Shown here: positions 1-6,163 of the stretch, piece after piece
Numbering within the stretch: position 1 is the stretch's first letter
Layout of the letters: each line of letters begins with the position of its first letter
Assembly: GCA_026394435.1 (NCBI GenBank)
Contig: JAPKYG010000105.1
Location: 1-6,703, forward strand
Length of the DNA stretch: 6,703 nt
From: Methanobacteriota archaeon
Lineage (GTDB): Archaea > Thermoplasmatota > E2 > DHVEG-1
Reading direction: 5' to 3'
The notes under the pieces: model-generated
What the model was told of the DNA's origin: nothing
Seen by the model: only the letters and a program-made list of their open reading frames with translations
Databases searched by the model: none
Position numbers and translations under genes: made by a program

Positions 1-572
1 AGAAAGCCAAACAGTTGGTTGCAGATGTTCTGGGTGTGAAGGTTGTGGAGCTTTCTATTGCTGATTCCACGATTATTGGTTCACTCCTGACGTTTAATTC
101 GCATGGTGCGATTGTTACTGCATATGCTAGCAAGGAGACATTTAAAACTATCGAGAATCAGGGGCTTAAAGTCTTTCCGATAAAAGATGTGATTAATGCT
201 GCTGGGAATGATATTTTAGCAAATGATTATGGAGCTCTTGTTCACCCTGATTTGCAGAATGCTTCTGTGAAAAAAATTGGTGACATACTCGGTGTGTCTG
301 TGCAAAAGGGAACCATCGCGTCATTCGGTACTGTTGGTATGGCCGCGGTTGTGACAAACAAAGGGTGCCTCTGTCATCCGAAGGTGACTGAGCAGGAGAA
401 ACAACAACTGGAGACGGTCTTTGATGTCGACGTTATGATCGGAACCGTGAACCATGGATTCCCCATGATTGGCAGTGGTCTTGTGGCAAATACAAAAGGT
501 GCGATTATCGGGAAAATGACGACCGGTATTGAGATGGGGCGCATCGAAGAAGCATTAGGATTTTTAGAATAA
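1..572 (+). CDS. eif6: Translation initiation factor aIF6, 5'-truncated by window edge
   Basis: C-terminal part of the archaeal homologue of eIF6, the ribosome anti-association factor that binds the large subunit and blocks premature joining with the small one. About 190 residues are visible; the frame is open to the left edge (codons begin at base 3), and archaeal aIF6 is about 220-230 residues, so roughly 30-40 N-terminal residues are missing. The TTG at 15 is an internal Leu codon, not a start. Family hallmarks are the repeated GxxVxxxxxGxxxHP-like modules of the pentein fold: NDYGALVHPDL near the middle, then VVTNKGCLCHPKVTEQE, then GLVANTKGAIIG, and a C-terminal acidic GRIEEALGFLE tail. 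In many archaea aIF6 sits with rpl39e/rpl31e upstream and rpl20e (LX) and prefoldin alpha downstream; here no such gene follows and a T-tract comes instead, so the cluster is broken on this side. Identification is confident from conserved motifs. Confidence 0.95.
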   Translation, partial: KAKQLVADVLGVKVVELSIADSTIIGSLLTFNSHGAIVTAYASKETFKTIENQGLKVFPIKDVINAAGNDILANDYGALVHPDLQNASVKKIGDILGVSVQKGTIASFGTVGMAAVVTNKGCLCHPKVTEQEKQQLETVFDVDVMIGTVNHGFPMIGSGLVANTKGAIIGKMTTGIEMGRIEEALGFLE

Positions 573-584
573 TATCCATCGATA

Positions 585-610
585 TTCTTTTCTTTTTGTA
601 ACTTTTTTTA
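585..610 (+). terminator. T-tract terminator after aIF6
   Basis: Just past the aIF6 stop (572) there are two T-rich runs, 588-597 and 603-609, with no strong hairpin ahead of them. Archaeal RNA polymerase commonly stops at such U-tracts without a stem. Placement after a gene and before a promoter-like region supports the call; it is inferred, not shown. Confidence 0.5.
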
Positions 611-659
611 GGAGAAAATTTTTAAACAACAGAAGGGAATAAAAAATTCCGAAACGTTC

Positions 660-667
660 TTATATTA
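660..667 (+). promoter_or_regulatory. Candidate distal TATA box for thrS
   Basis: TTATATTA at 660-667, preceded by an A-rich stretch (GAAACG) that could serve as BRE. A start about 25 nt downstream of its centre would fall near 688, the first base of the GGCGGAG arm of the leader structure. Other TATA-like boxes lie nearer the gene (761-767 and 784-791), so which one is used cannot be decided from sequence. Confidence 0.35.
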
Positions 668-687
668 CATGATATATTCGTTTATTA

Positions 688-750
688 GGCGGAGAGATGG
701 GATTGCAAGTAAAACAAAAATTTTTTATTTACGGAGTATACACCTCCGCC
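688..750 (+). promoter_or_regulatory. Possible structured leader RNA upstream of thrS
   Basis: The 7-nt arm GGCGGAG (688-694) is perfectly complementary to CTCCGCC (744-750). The same 3' arm can instead pair locally with CGGAG (732-736 with 744-748, 7-nt loop). Overlapping it, ACCTC (742-746) is complementary to the thrS ribosome binding site GAGGT (807-811). The three pairings exclude each other. This would matter only if transcription starts at or before 688, as from the TATA candidate at 660-667. No known RNA family is recognised. Confidence 0.3.
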
Positions 751-783
751 GCCTCCCCCATATAATCTTTGTCAATCACTATC

Positions 784-791
784 TTTAAAAA
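784..791 (+). promoter_or_regulatory. Candidate proximal TATA box for thrS
   Basis: TTTAAAAA at 784-791, 27 nt before the ATG. Start-site spacing of about 25 nt from its centre would put the transcript start near 812, just past the ribosome binding site, giving an almost leaderless message. TATAATC at 761-767 is an alternative that would give a leader of about 30 nt containing the binding site. Confidence 0.4.
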
Positions 792-806
792 CATAGATTT
801 GTTTTA

Positions 807-811
807 GAGGT
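807..811 (+). promoter_or_regulatory. Ribosome binding site of thrS
   Basis: GAGGT, 7 nt ahead of the ATG at 819. It supports that start and implies a leadered transcript, favouring a promoter upstream of the 784-791 box. Confidence 0.6.
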
Positions 812-818
812 CGATTCT

Positions 819-2681
819 ATGAAACTATTACTCATCCACAGCGACTTTATCGAATACGAAGTCAAAGAAAAAGCAATTCCTCACCCTGAAGAAGTAAAAA
901 CAACAAAGGATCGCTTAGACGAGGCGCTTACCGTCTTCATCGCGGTTGAAAAAGTCGATGAAAAATCACCGACACAAGCAGTCGATGAAGCTGCAAAGGA
1001 AATCATCAAGACAGCTGAACAACTCAAAGTCAACAACATCATGCTCTACCCCTATGCACATCTCTCTTCTGATCTTGCGAGTGCAAAAGCCGGAAAAGAC
1101 ATTCTCGTACTACTCGAACAAGAAGTCAAAAAACAAAAATTCACGGTGAAACGATCCCCCTTCGGTTGGTATAAGGCCTTCACTATCTCCTGTAAAGGCC
1201 ATCCTCTTTCTGAACTCTCACGAGAAATCATCCCTGGGAAAGAAAAGAAAGCAGTGGAAAAGGAACGAGAGATCATCTCTCAATGGTACATTCTTACACC
1301 CAACGGAGAACTTATCGATGCCGATAAATTCAATTTCTCTGGTCACGAGGAGCTGAAACTGCTCTATGAATATGAGAGCAGTGGAACACGAAAGATCGTA
1401 GGTGAGCCCCCGCACGTGAAAATGATGCAATCACAGGAACTTGTGGACTATGAACCTGCAAGTGACTCCGGGAACTTCCGCTGGTACCCCAAAGGACGAA
1501 TGATCAAGGGACTTCTGGAGCAACATATCAACAATATGGTACGAGATATTGGCGGAATGCAGGTGGAAACACCAATCATGTATGACCTTGAGCATCCTGC
1601 CTTAAGTGAGTATGTCAAGAAATTTCCAGCCCGGCAATACATCGTGAAATCAGACAAAGACTTCTTCCTGCGGTTCGCAGCCTGCTTTGGGCAATATATG
1701 ATCGCGCATGATATGACGATATCCTACCGAAACCTTCCCTTGCGATTGTATGAGTTGACGCATTATAGCTTCCGTCGTGAGCAAAGCGGTGAAGTCAGTG
1801 GTTTGAAACGATTACGAGCCTTTACTATGCCGGATCTTCATACCTTTTGTCAAGATCTTCCTCAAGCCACTGAGGAGTTCAAACGACAATTCAGCACCGC
1901 GATGCGATGGATGAACTCCCTGAACCTTGATTCTGAGGTTGCCCTGAGGTTTGTCAAAGAATTCTACGAAAAAAACAAAATCCTAGCGCAGGATCTCGCA
2001 AAGTTAACGGGAAAACCGATTCTTATTGAACTCTGGAACGAACGGTACTACTACTTTGTTATGAAATTCGAGTTCAATGTCATCGACTCCATGAAAAAAG
2101 CAAGCGCACTCTCTACTGTACAAATCGATGTGGAGAACGGGAAACGATTCAACATTACCTACGCAGACGAAAAAGGTGAAAAACAGCATCCGCTCATTTT
2201 ACATACGAGTATCTCGGGAAGCATCGACCGAAACGTCTATGCGTTGCTCGAACGAGAAGCAATCAAAATAAACCAAGGAAAAAAACCAATGCTGCCGCTC
2301 TGGCTGTCACCCACCCAGGTTCGATTCATACCAGTTGCTGATGAATTTGTCTCAGATTGTGAGAAATTCATCGACGAGTTAAATAAAATCTCACCATTCT
2401 ATTTCATCAGATCCGATATCGATGATCGGGAAGAAAGCGTCAGCCGGAAAATCCGTGACGCAGAAAAAGAATGGATCCCGTATATCGTGGTCGTTGGTGA
2501 GAAAGAACGCAAAGAAAAAACAGTCTTTCCTCGTGTGCGTACAAGCGACCTAGGACAAGGAGAAAAACCATATACGATTTCACAGTTACACAGTCTTGTC
2601 CTTGAACGAGTCAAGGACTTTCCACAACAAAAATTGCCGTTGGCGTTGTATTTATCAAAGCGGCCGAAATTCAAAGGGTAA
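819..2681 (+). CDS. thrS: Threonyl-tRNA synthetase, archaeal type
   Basis: Charges tRNA-Thr with threonine in the cytoplasm. The 620 residues match the usual archaeal length. The N-terminus (about 1-145) is the archaeal-specific editing domain, related to D-aminoacyl-tRNA deacylase, which removes mischarged serine: MKLLLIHSDFIEYE at the start, LYPYAHLSSDLAS at 76-88, PFGWYKAF and SCKGHPLSELSREI through about 136. The class II catalytic core covers about 200-490. Its three zinc-ligand positions are recognisable as Cys289 (RFAACF), His341 (MPDLHTFC) and His462 (ILHTSISGS); motif 2 has FRREQSG (Arg319) and motif 3 has GSIDRNVYALLE (Arg471). The anticodon-binding domain starts near PLWLSPTQVRFIPVADEF and runs to the end. 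All key residues appear intact. The ATG is supported by the binding site at 807-811 and by the family's usual N-terminus. A PurP-family gene follows after 40 nt and may be cotranscribed. Confidence 0.97.
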   Translation: MKLLLIHSDFIEYEVKEKAIPHPEEVKTTKDRLDEALTVFIAVEKVDEKSPTQAVDEAAKEIIKTAEQLKVNNIMLYPYAHLSSDLASAKAGKDILVLLEQEVKKQKFTVKRSPFGWYKAFTISCKGHPLSELSREIIPGKEKKAVEKEREIISQWYILTPNGELIDADKFNFSGHEELKLLYEYESSGTRKIVGEPPHVKMMQSQELVDYEPASDSGNFRWYPKGRMIKGLLEQHINNMVRDIGGMQVETPIMYDLEHPALSEYVKKFPARQYIVKSDKDFFLRFAACFGQYMIAHDMTISYRNLPLRLYELTHYSFRREQSGEVSGLKRLRAFTMPDLHTFCQDLPQATEEFKRQFSTAMRWMNSLNLDSEVALRFVKEFYEKNKILAQDLAKLTGKPILIELWNERYYYFVMKFEFNVIDSMKKASALSTVQIDVENGKRFNITYADEKGEKQHPLILHTSISGSIDRNVYALLEREAIKINQGKKPMLPLWLSPTQVRFIPVADEFVSDCEKFIDELNKISPFYFIRSDIDDREESVSRKIRDAEKEWIPYIVVVGEKERKEKTVFPRVRTSDLGQGEKPYTISQLHSLVLERVKDFPQQKLPLALYLSKRPKFKG

Positions 2682-2705
2682 TCAAAGAAATTGTACAACC
2701 ATTTT

Positions 2706-2710
2706 GGGAG
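2706..2710 (+). promoter_or_regulatory. Ribosome binding site of the purP-like gene
   Basis: GGGAG lies 11 nt before the ATG at 2722, a rather long but usable spacing. The in-frame TTG at 2704 overlaps this site and is a less likely start. No good TATA box is visible in the 40-nt gap after thrS, which suggests read-through from thrS. Confidence 0.4.
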
Positions 2711-2721
2711 CGGAATGGTTC

Positions 2722-3852
2722 ATGATAGAAAGAAAAATAATTCAAAACCTCGTTGAATCCTATGATTCAAAAAAAATCACCATCGGTGTCTTAGGTGGAC
2801 ATTCAGCACTCGATGTCTGCAGGGGTGCAAAAAAACACGGTTTTCGAACGCTCGCTGTCTGTCAAAAAGGAAGAGATAAAACCTATACCAAATACTACAA
2901 AACCCGCGGTGACGGTCGAGGATGCATCGATAAAACCATTGTACTTGACAAGTTCAGTGAAATCACAAAACCACTAGTCCAAGAACAATTAAGAAAGGAG
3001 AATACGATTTTTATTCATAACCGGTACTTCTGGGTGTACTTTGATTTCACTGATATCGAGAATAATTTCAAAGTCCCGATTTTCGGAACACGTTCTATGC
3101 TCAAACTTGAGGAACGGAACGTCCCAAAAAACCAATACTACTTACTGCAGAAAGCAGGAATCCGATATCCGCAGTTGTTCAAATCACCAAACGATATCGA
3201 TCGGCTGGCGATCGTGAAAGTCAATGAAGCGATTCGTGGATATGAACGCGCATTTTTCTTTGCATCTAGTTTTGTGGATTACAAAAAGAAATCAGAACAG
3301 CTTCTGGCAAAAAAAATGATCACCCGGGAATCATTGAATCAGGCAGTTATCGAGGAATATGTGATCGGGACGCAGATTAATTTTAATTATTTCTACTCAG
3401 CACTGGACGATGAACTGGAGATCATGGGTACAGATACCCGTAGGCAAACAAACCTTGATGGTCTGCTTCGTCTACCCGCAGATGAACAATTGGCAGTGCT
3501 CAAATACCTAAAACCAAAGATCATTGAAACAGGGCATATCGCAGCGACCACTAAAGAATCCATCATCGAATCGATCTTTGAGCTTGGTGAAAAATTCGTC
3601 ACAACCACAAAAAAAGAATATCCGCCTGGTATCATCGGTCCATTCGCACTCCAGGGCGCAATGGTCGCTGATAAAGGAAAAGAAGAAATGGTCGTCTTTG
3701 ATGTCTCGCTGAGAATCCCTGGAAGCCCATTGACGCAGTTTACACCTCATTCTGGTTATTTGTATGGTGAATCGATAAGTTACGGTGAGCGTATCGCGAT
3801 GGAGCTTAACAAAGCGATTAAAACTAAACGACTCAAAGAGATCGTCACCTAA
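2722..3852 (+). CDS. Divergent PurP-family protein (FAICAR synthetase-like, ATP-grasp)
   Basis: A 376-residue member of the PurP family (N-terminal DUF1246 and C-terminal DUF1297 regions with an ATP-grasp fold). Characterised archaeal PurP makes FAICAR from AICAR, ATP and formate in purine synthesis. Family features seen: ITIGVLGGHSALDVCRGAKKHGF (19-41), the KGRD segment (49-52), VPIFGTR (118-123), IEEYVIGTQINFNYFYS (210-226), NLDGLLRLPA (244-253), PPGIIGPF (301-308). Several hallmarks of the characterised enzyme, as I recall it, are changed: the PHGSF segment reads IHNRYF (98-103), the glycine-rich GARGGRG loop reads NEAIRGYER (168-176), and the metal-site and substrate region EMSARVDGGTN reads DVSLRIPGSPLTQ (from 327). 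This fits a separate PurP paralogue group, so FAICAR synthesis should not be assumed. The frame stays open upstream inside thrS, but family similarity begins at 2722. Its stop touches the convergent gene's stop. Confidence 0.85.
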   Translation: MIERKIIQNLVESYDSKKITIGVLGGHSALDVCRGAKKHGFRTLAVCQKGRDKTYTKYYKTRGDGRGCIDKTIVLDKFSEITKPLVQEQLRKENTIFIHNRYFWVYFDFTDIENNFKVPIFGTRSMLKLEERNVPKNQYYLLQKAGIRYPQLFKSPNDIDRLAIVKVNEAIRGYERAFFFASSFVDYKKKSEQLLAKKMITRESLNQAVIEEYVIGTQINFNYFYSALDDELEIMGTDTRRQTNLDGLLRLPADEQLAVLKYLKPKIIETGHIAATTKESIIESIFELGEKFVTTTKKEYPPGIIGPFALQGAMVADKGKEEMVVFDVSLRIPGSPLTQFTPHSGYLYGESISYGERIAMELNKAIKTKRLKEIVT

Positions 3853-4416
3853 CTAATGACAGTGAATACTACGATCTTCAGTCACAATCATTTCTACTTT
3901 TTCATCGTGTTCCTCTGCAGGGATAGATTTTATGATTTGACATTCAAATGCAAGACCGATAGAATGCGCTTGTAAGGTATTTTTCAGCAATCGATCATAG
4001 TAGCCCATCCCATGACCAATCCGGTTTCCGCACAGATCGAAAGCGACCCCCGGGATGATAAAGAGTTCCACTGAGGAAACAGGAACTTCACGGATGCAAT
4101 CTTCACGTGGCTCTAGGATAGAATATGCACAAGGACTTAGATCATCCCAGCTTAACAGTTTTGATAAACAGAGTGTCTTTTTCTGGGTATCGGTTTTTGG
4201 AACGATAACGGTTTTTCCACTCATTAAAGATTCCTTTATCATGTCATGGGTATCCACTTCATTGTCGTACGAGACATAAAAAAGAATTTTATGAGCAGTA
4301 CGATACCACGGTAAAGAAAAAAGACGGCGTTGAATCTGTAAGCTTTTTTTCTTTACTTCTGATTTCGGTAATTCTCTTCGCTTTATTAGAAATTGTTCAC
4401 GCAGTGATTTTTTCAT
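3853..4416 (-). CDS. 5-formyltetrahydrofolate cyclo-ligase family protein
   Basis: A 187-residue protein of the MTHFS/FAU1/YgfA family, which uses ATP to convert 5-formyltetrahydrofolate to 5,10-methenyltetrahydrofolate, recycling a dead-end folate. The length is typical. Motifs: Lys/Arg-rich N-terminus (MKKSLREQFLIKRREL), FYVSYDNEVDT (46-56), KTVIVPK (68-74), the ILEP segment (100-103), IIPGVAFD (120-127) followed by GNRIGHGMGYYDRLL (130-144), the family signature with the glycine-rich nucleotide/phosphate loop, and HDEKVEMIVTED near the end. The ATG at 4416 begins about 26 nt from a TATA box, so the message is probably leaderless. The stop codon (TAG) occupies 3853-3855, directly abutting the TAA of the convergent purP-like gene with no spacer. 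Neighbouring a PurP homologue hints at one-carbon metabolism, but strand and promoter are separate. Archaea with tetrahydromethanopterin also carry this family, and the in vivo substrate there is uncertain. Confidence 0.92.
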   Translation of the reverse strand: MKKSLREQFLIKRRELPKSEVKKKSLQIQRRLFSLPWYRTAHKILFYVSYDNEVDTHDMIKESLMSGKTVIVPKTDTQKKTLCLSKLLSWDDLSPCAYSILEPREDCIREVPVSSVELFIIPGVAFDLCGNRIGHGMGYYDRLLKNTLQAHSIGLAFECQIIKSIPAEEHDEKVEMIVTEDRSIHCH

Positions 4417-4437
4417 TTAAATCCTATATTTCCTAAG

Positions 4438-4447
4438 GATTATATAG
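4438..4447 (-). promoter_or_regulatory. TATA box for leaderless cyclo-ligase transcript
   Basis: Read on the minus strand the segment is CTATATAATC, centred about 26 nt from the A of the ATG at 4416. That is the archaeal TATA-to-start distance, so transcription likely begins at or next to the start codon. No good ribosome binding site precedes the ATG, in agreement. Confidence 0.6.
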
Positions 4448-4483
4448 AAGTTCACTTCCATTTTTCATTTAGTAAACAATAGG

Positions 4484-4490
4484 TTTTAAT
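4484..4490 (+). promoter_or_regulatory. Candidate TATA box for the ATP-grasp gene
   Basis: TTTTAAT within AGGTTTTAATTCC, with an A-rich stretch (AAACAATAG) upstream that could act as BRE. A start near 4512 would give a leader of about 50 nt carrying the purine-rich site at 4541-4549. Confidence 0.35.
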
Positions 4491-4540
4491 TCCAGTTTTG
4501 TATTTGTCTTCTCAGATGGATACCACCATTATTCTTTGGT

Positions 4541-4549
4541 GAGGGGGAG
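4541..4549 (+). promoter_or_regulatory. Ribosome binding site of the ATP-grasp gene
   Basis: GAGGGGGAG, 12 nt before the ATG at 4562. The spacing is longer than usual, but this is the only strong purine-rich site and no alternative in-frame start lies nearer to it. It contrasts with the oppositely oriented cyclo-ligase gene, which appears leaderless. Confidence 0.5.
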
Positions 4550-4561
4550 ACGTTTAACCAA

Positions 4562-5791
4562 ATGAATCAATCACAAAAAAAATATTTTACTCGGTACAAT
4601 GAACCCATCGCGTTTATCCTCGGGATTTATCCTACTTCTAACCTTGGTGCTGTACGAAACCTTGGAAGACACGGTGTGCCTACAGTAGTTCTTGATATAA
4701 AAAAGAGTCAAGCCGCATTTTTCTCAAAATATGCAAAAGGTTTTTTATGTCCCCATCCAAAATACGATGAGGAAGCATACATTGATTTCCTCCTGCACAT
4801 TGGTGCTCAGCTTCCTGAGAAAGGTGTTCTTATCCCTACAGGTGATACGGAGACTCTCGCCCTGTTACGACACCAGAGTCACTTAGAATCGTATTATCAT
4901 TTCACCATGGCTTCATATGAGAAAGTAAATTTATTTATTAACAAGCAACTGTTTTATCAATACCTGGAAAAACAGGATATCCCTCATCCAAAGACGTTTT
5001 TTCCCCATGATGAAAACGACGTGAAAGCAGCAAGCGCGGAACTATCCTATCCTTGTATTGTAAAACCGATATATCCAACCTATTTTCGATTTGATTTTCA
5101 CACGAAGCTGTTTATCGCATCTTCTCCACAGCAGCTTCTCTCGTTGTATAGAAAAGCCCGTGAGAAAAACCATGAGATGATGCTTCAAGAGATCATCCCT
5201 GGTGAGGCTGACACGATGTTTGGGTACAACGCCTATTATGATCATCGTGGTACTCCTCATGGGATGTTCATGTATCAACGGATTCGAGAATGGCCACTTG
5301 GGTTTGGAAACGGGTGTTATATCCAACATGTACAAGAACCGATCCTTGAGCAGATAACAACGTCATTGATGCGGAAGATAGACTATTATGGGATTGTTGA
5401 TGCAGAGTTTAAACGTGATCCCCGTGATGGACTCTTTAAATTCATTGAGGTGAATCCTCGTGTATGGATGCAGAACAGCTTTCCATCCCGGTATGGATAT
5501 AACCTTCCATACATGGCGTATCTAGATGCGATTGGAAAACCACTTCCAGAAAACCCAATGTCTGTGCAGCATCAAACCGTCAAATGGGTGTATTTCTTAG
5601 AAGATGTACAATCTGTGCGAGCACAGATACGGAATCGATCGATACAGTTACGCACGATATTGCCTGCATATAGTCTTAGAAACGAACATGCTGTGTTTGC
5701 ATGGGATGATCCGCTTCCTTTTTTTATCCTTGGTTGTGGATCGATTTCAAAACTTTTTTCAACTTTACTACGTCCAACTGAGTTCCGCTGA
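4562..5791 (+). CDS. ATP-grasp carboxylate-amine ligase-like protein, substrate unknown
   Basis: A 409-residue stand-alone ATP-grasp protein, resembling predicted ATP-dependent carboligases of the COG3919 type. Such enzymes join a carboxylate to an amine or thiol through an acyl-phosphate. Order of parts: a pre-ATP-grasp region with a nucleotide-fold start (PIAFILGIYPTSNLGAVRNL, then GVPTVVLDI, 15-46); IPTGDTETLALL (91-102); the ATP-binding lysines at Lys128 (NKQLFYQYLEKQ) and Lys168 (YPCIVKP); the adenine-clamping strand MLQEIIPG (207-214); and the metal ligands Glu282 (DAEFKRDP) and Glu296/Asn298 (FIEVNPRVW). About 85 C-terminal residues after Pro328 are less conserved and end in a moderately hydrophobic stretch (PLPFFILGCGSISKLF) that could touch the membrane but is too short and broken to call a clear helix. 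No partner peptide or transferase gene lies beside it, so the substrates are unknown. The active site appears complete. Confidence 0.8.
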   Translation: MNQSQKKYFTRYNEPIAFILGIYPTSNLGAVRNLGRHGVPTVVLDIKKSQAAFFSKYAKGFLCPHPKYDEEAYIDFLLHIGAQLPEKGVLIPTGDTETLALLRHQSHLESYYHFTMASYEKVNLFINKQLFYQYLEKQDIPHPKTFFPHDENDVKAASAELSYPCIVKPIYPTYFRFDFHTKLFIASSPQQLLSLYRKAREKNHEMMLQEIIPGEADTMFGYNAYYDHRGTPHGMFMYQRIREWPLGFGNGCYIQHVQEPILEQITTSLMRKIDYYGIVDAEFKRDPRDGLFKFIEVNPRVWMQNSFPSRYGYNLPYMAYLDAIGKPLPENPMSVQHQTVKWVYFLEDVQSVRAQIRNRSIQLRTILPAYSLRNEHAVFAWDDPLPFFILGCGSISKLFSTLLRPTEFR

Positions 5792-5885
5792 TTCTTTCAG
5801 AAGAAACTTGATAATTGTTGATGATTTCGTGATTGTTTAATACATTTTTAATCTAAAAAATATAAAAACATTTTTAAATAAATAC
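5792..5885. other. AT-rich gap with T-runs and a small hairpin
   Basis: Between the ATP-grasp stop and the next gene. TTCTT (5792-5796) and AAGAA (5801-5805) can form a weak 5-bp stem right after the stop, and T-runs at 5845-5849 and 5871-5875 could end transcription. CGTGATT occurs at 5828-5834 and again at 5885-5891. Confidence 0.35.
5861..5868 (+). promoter_or_regulatory. TATA box for the small gene at 5886
   Basis: TATAAAAA, with an A-rich stretch before it. Its centre is about 21-24 nt from the GTG at 5886, the distance expected for a leaderless archaeal transcript. A second TATA-like segment, TTTTTAAATA at 5871-5880, would place the start inside the coding sequence and is less likely. 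Confidence 0.5.
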
Positions 5886-5901
5886 GTGATTCTTTTTCAC
5901 G
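5885..5901 (+). promoter_or_regulatory. Dyad CGTGA-N7-TCACG over the start codon
   Basis: Perfect 5-bp inverted repeat, CGTGA (5885-5889) and TCACG (5897-5901), 7 bp apart, lying on the predicted transcription start and the GTG codon. The geometry suits an operator for a dimeric repressor, or a hairpin that would mask the start codon. A half-site copy (CGTGA) is at 5828-5832. The short arms could be chance. Confidence 0.35.
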
Positions 5902-6146
5902 AACATATAATTGTTGGGGGCTTACGTATCGACGAGGAAAATTTAACATTTGAAGACGGCGTATTATTTTGCATACATCTCTATCAATGCGCAATTCATA
6001 AGACACTGAACGGTGTCCCAGAGGAATGGATGATTTTTTACAAGACACACACACTCTTAAATGAACTCGGGTACCATTTTGACAACAAGGATCTTGAGAA
6101 AGTCAAATTCAAGCTGAATCTTGATGACGTCTTCATGAAAATCTAA
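5886..6146 (+). CDS. Small hypothetical protein
   Basis: 86 residues from a GTG start; I do not recognise the family. The frame is open back to 5841 but has no ATG upstream; GTG at 5886 is chosen because a TATA box sits the right distance away for a leaderless message. The product is a soluble-looking mixed protein: hydrophobic strands near the start (HIIVGGLRI), an acidic stretch (DEENLTFEDG, residues 16-25), a likely helix with two cysteines (LFCIHLYQCAIHKTL, 27-41), and a charged C-terminus (NKDLEKVKFKLNLDDVF). There is no signal peptide, clear membrane helix, zinc-ribbon or helix-turn-helix motif. It is followed after 17 nt by the GGTNNACC array. The amino-acid composition looks protein-like, so it is probably real, but a downstream start at the ATG near 6027 cannot be excluded. 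Confidence 0.5.
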   Translation: MILFHEHIIVGGLRIDEENLTFEDGVLFCIHLYQCAIHKTLNGVPEEWMIFYKTHTLLNELGYHFDNKDLEKVKFKLNLDDVFMKI

Positions 6147-6163
6147 TGCTCTTTCATTGGATT

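Noticed and set aside
688..753. A tRNA-like element with a 7-bp acceptor-like stem GGCGGAG/CTCCGCC
   Set aside because: No T-loop GTTCRA motif, no D-arm or anticodon stem in place, and the 3' end reads GCCT rather than NCCA.
697..765. A 22-codon ORF (MGLQVKQKFFIYG...) in the thrS upstream region
   Set aside because: The purine-rich site is only 2 nt from the ATG, there is no threonine-rich stretch to suggest an attenuator peptide, and no family resemblance is seen.
2596..2721. Upstream extension of the purP-like gene to an ATG at 2596 inside thrS
   Set aside because: The extra 42 residues are the out-of-frame shadow of the ThrRS C-terminus and match no part of the PurP family, which begins at 2722.
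5816..5835. Box C/D guide RNA suggested by TTGATGA after the ATP-grasp gene
   Set aside because: The C box lacks the leading purine and no CTGA D box occurs in the following 60 nt.
5604..5840. Plus-strand ORF of 78 codons overlapping the ATP-grasp 3' end
   Set aside because: It is a shadow frame of the ATP-grasp gene with no start signals and no protein-like features of its own.
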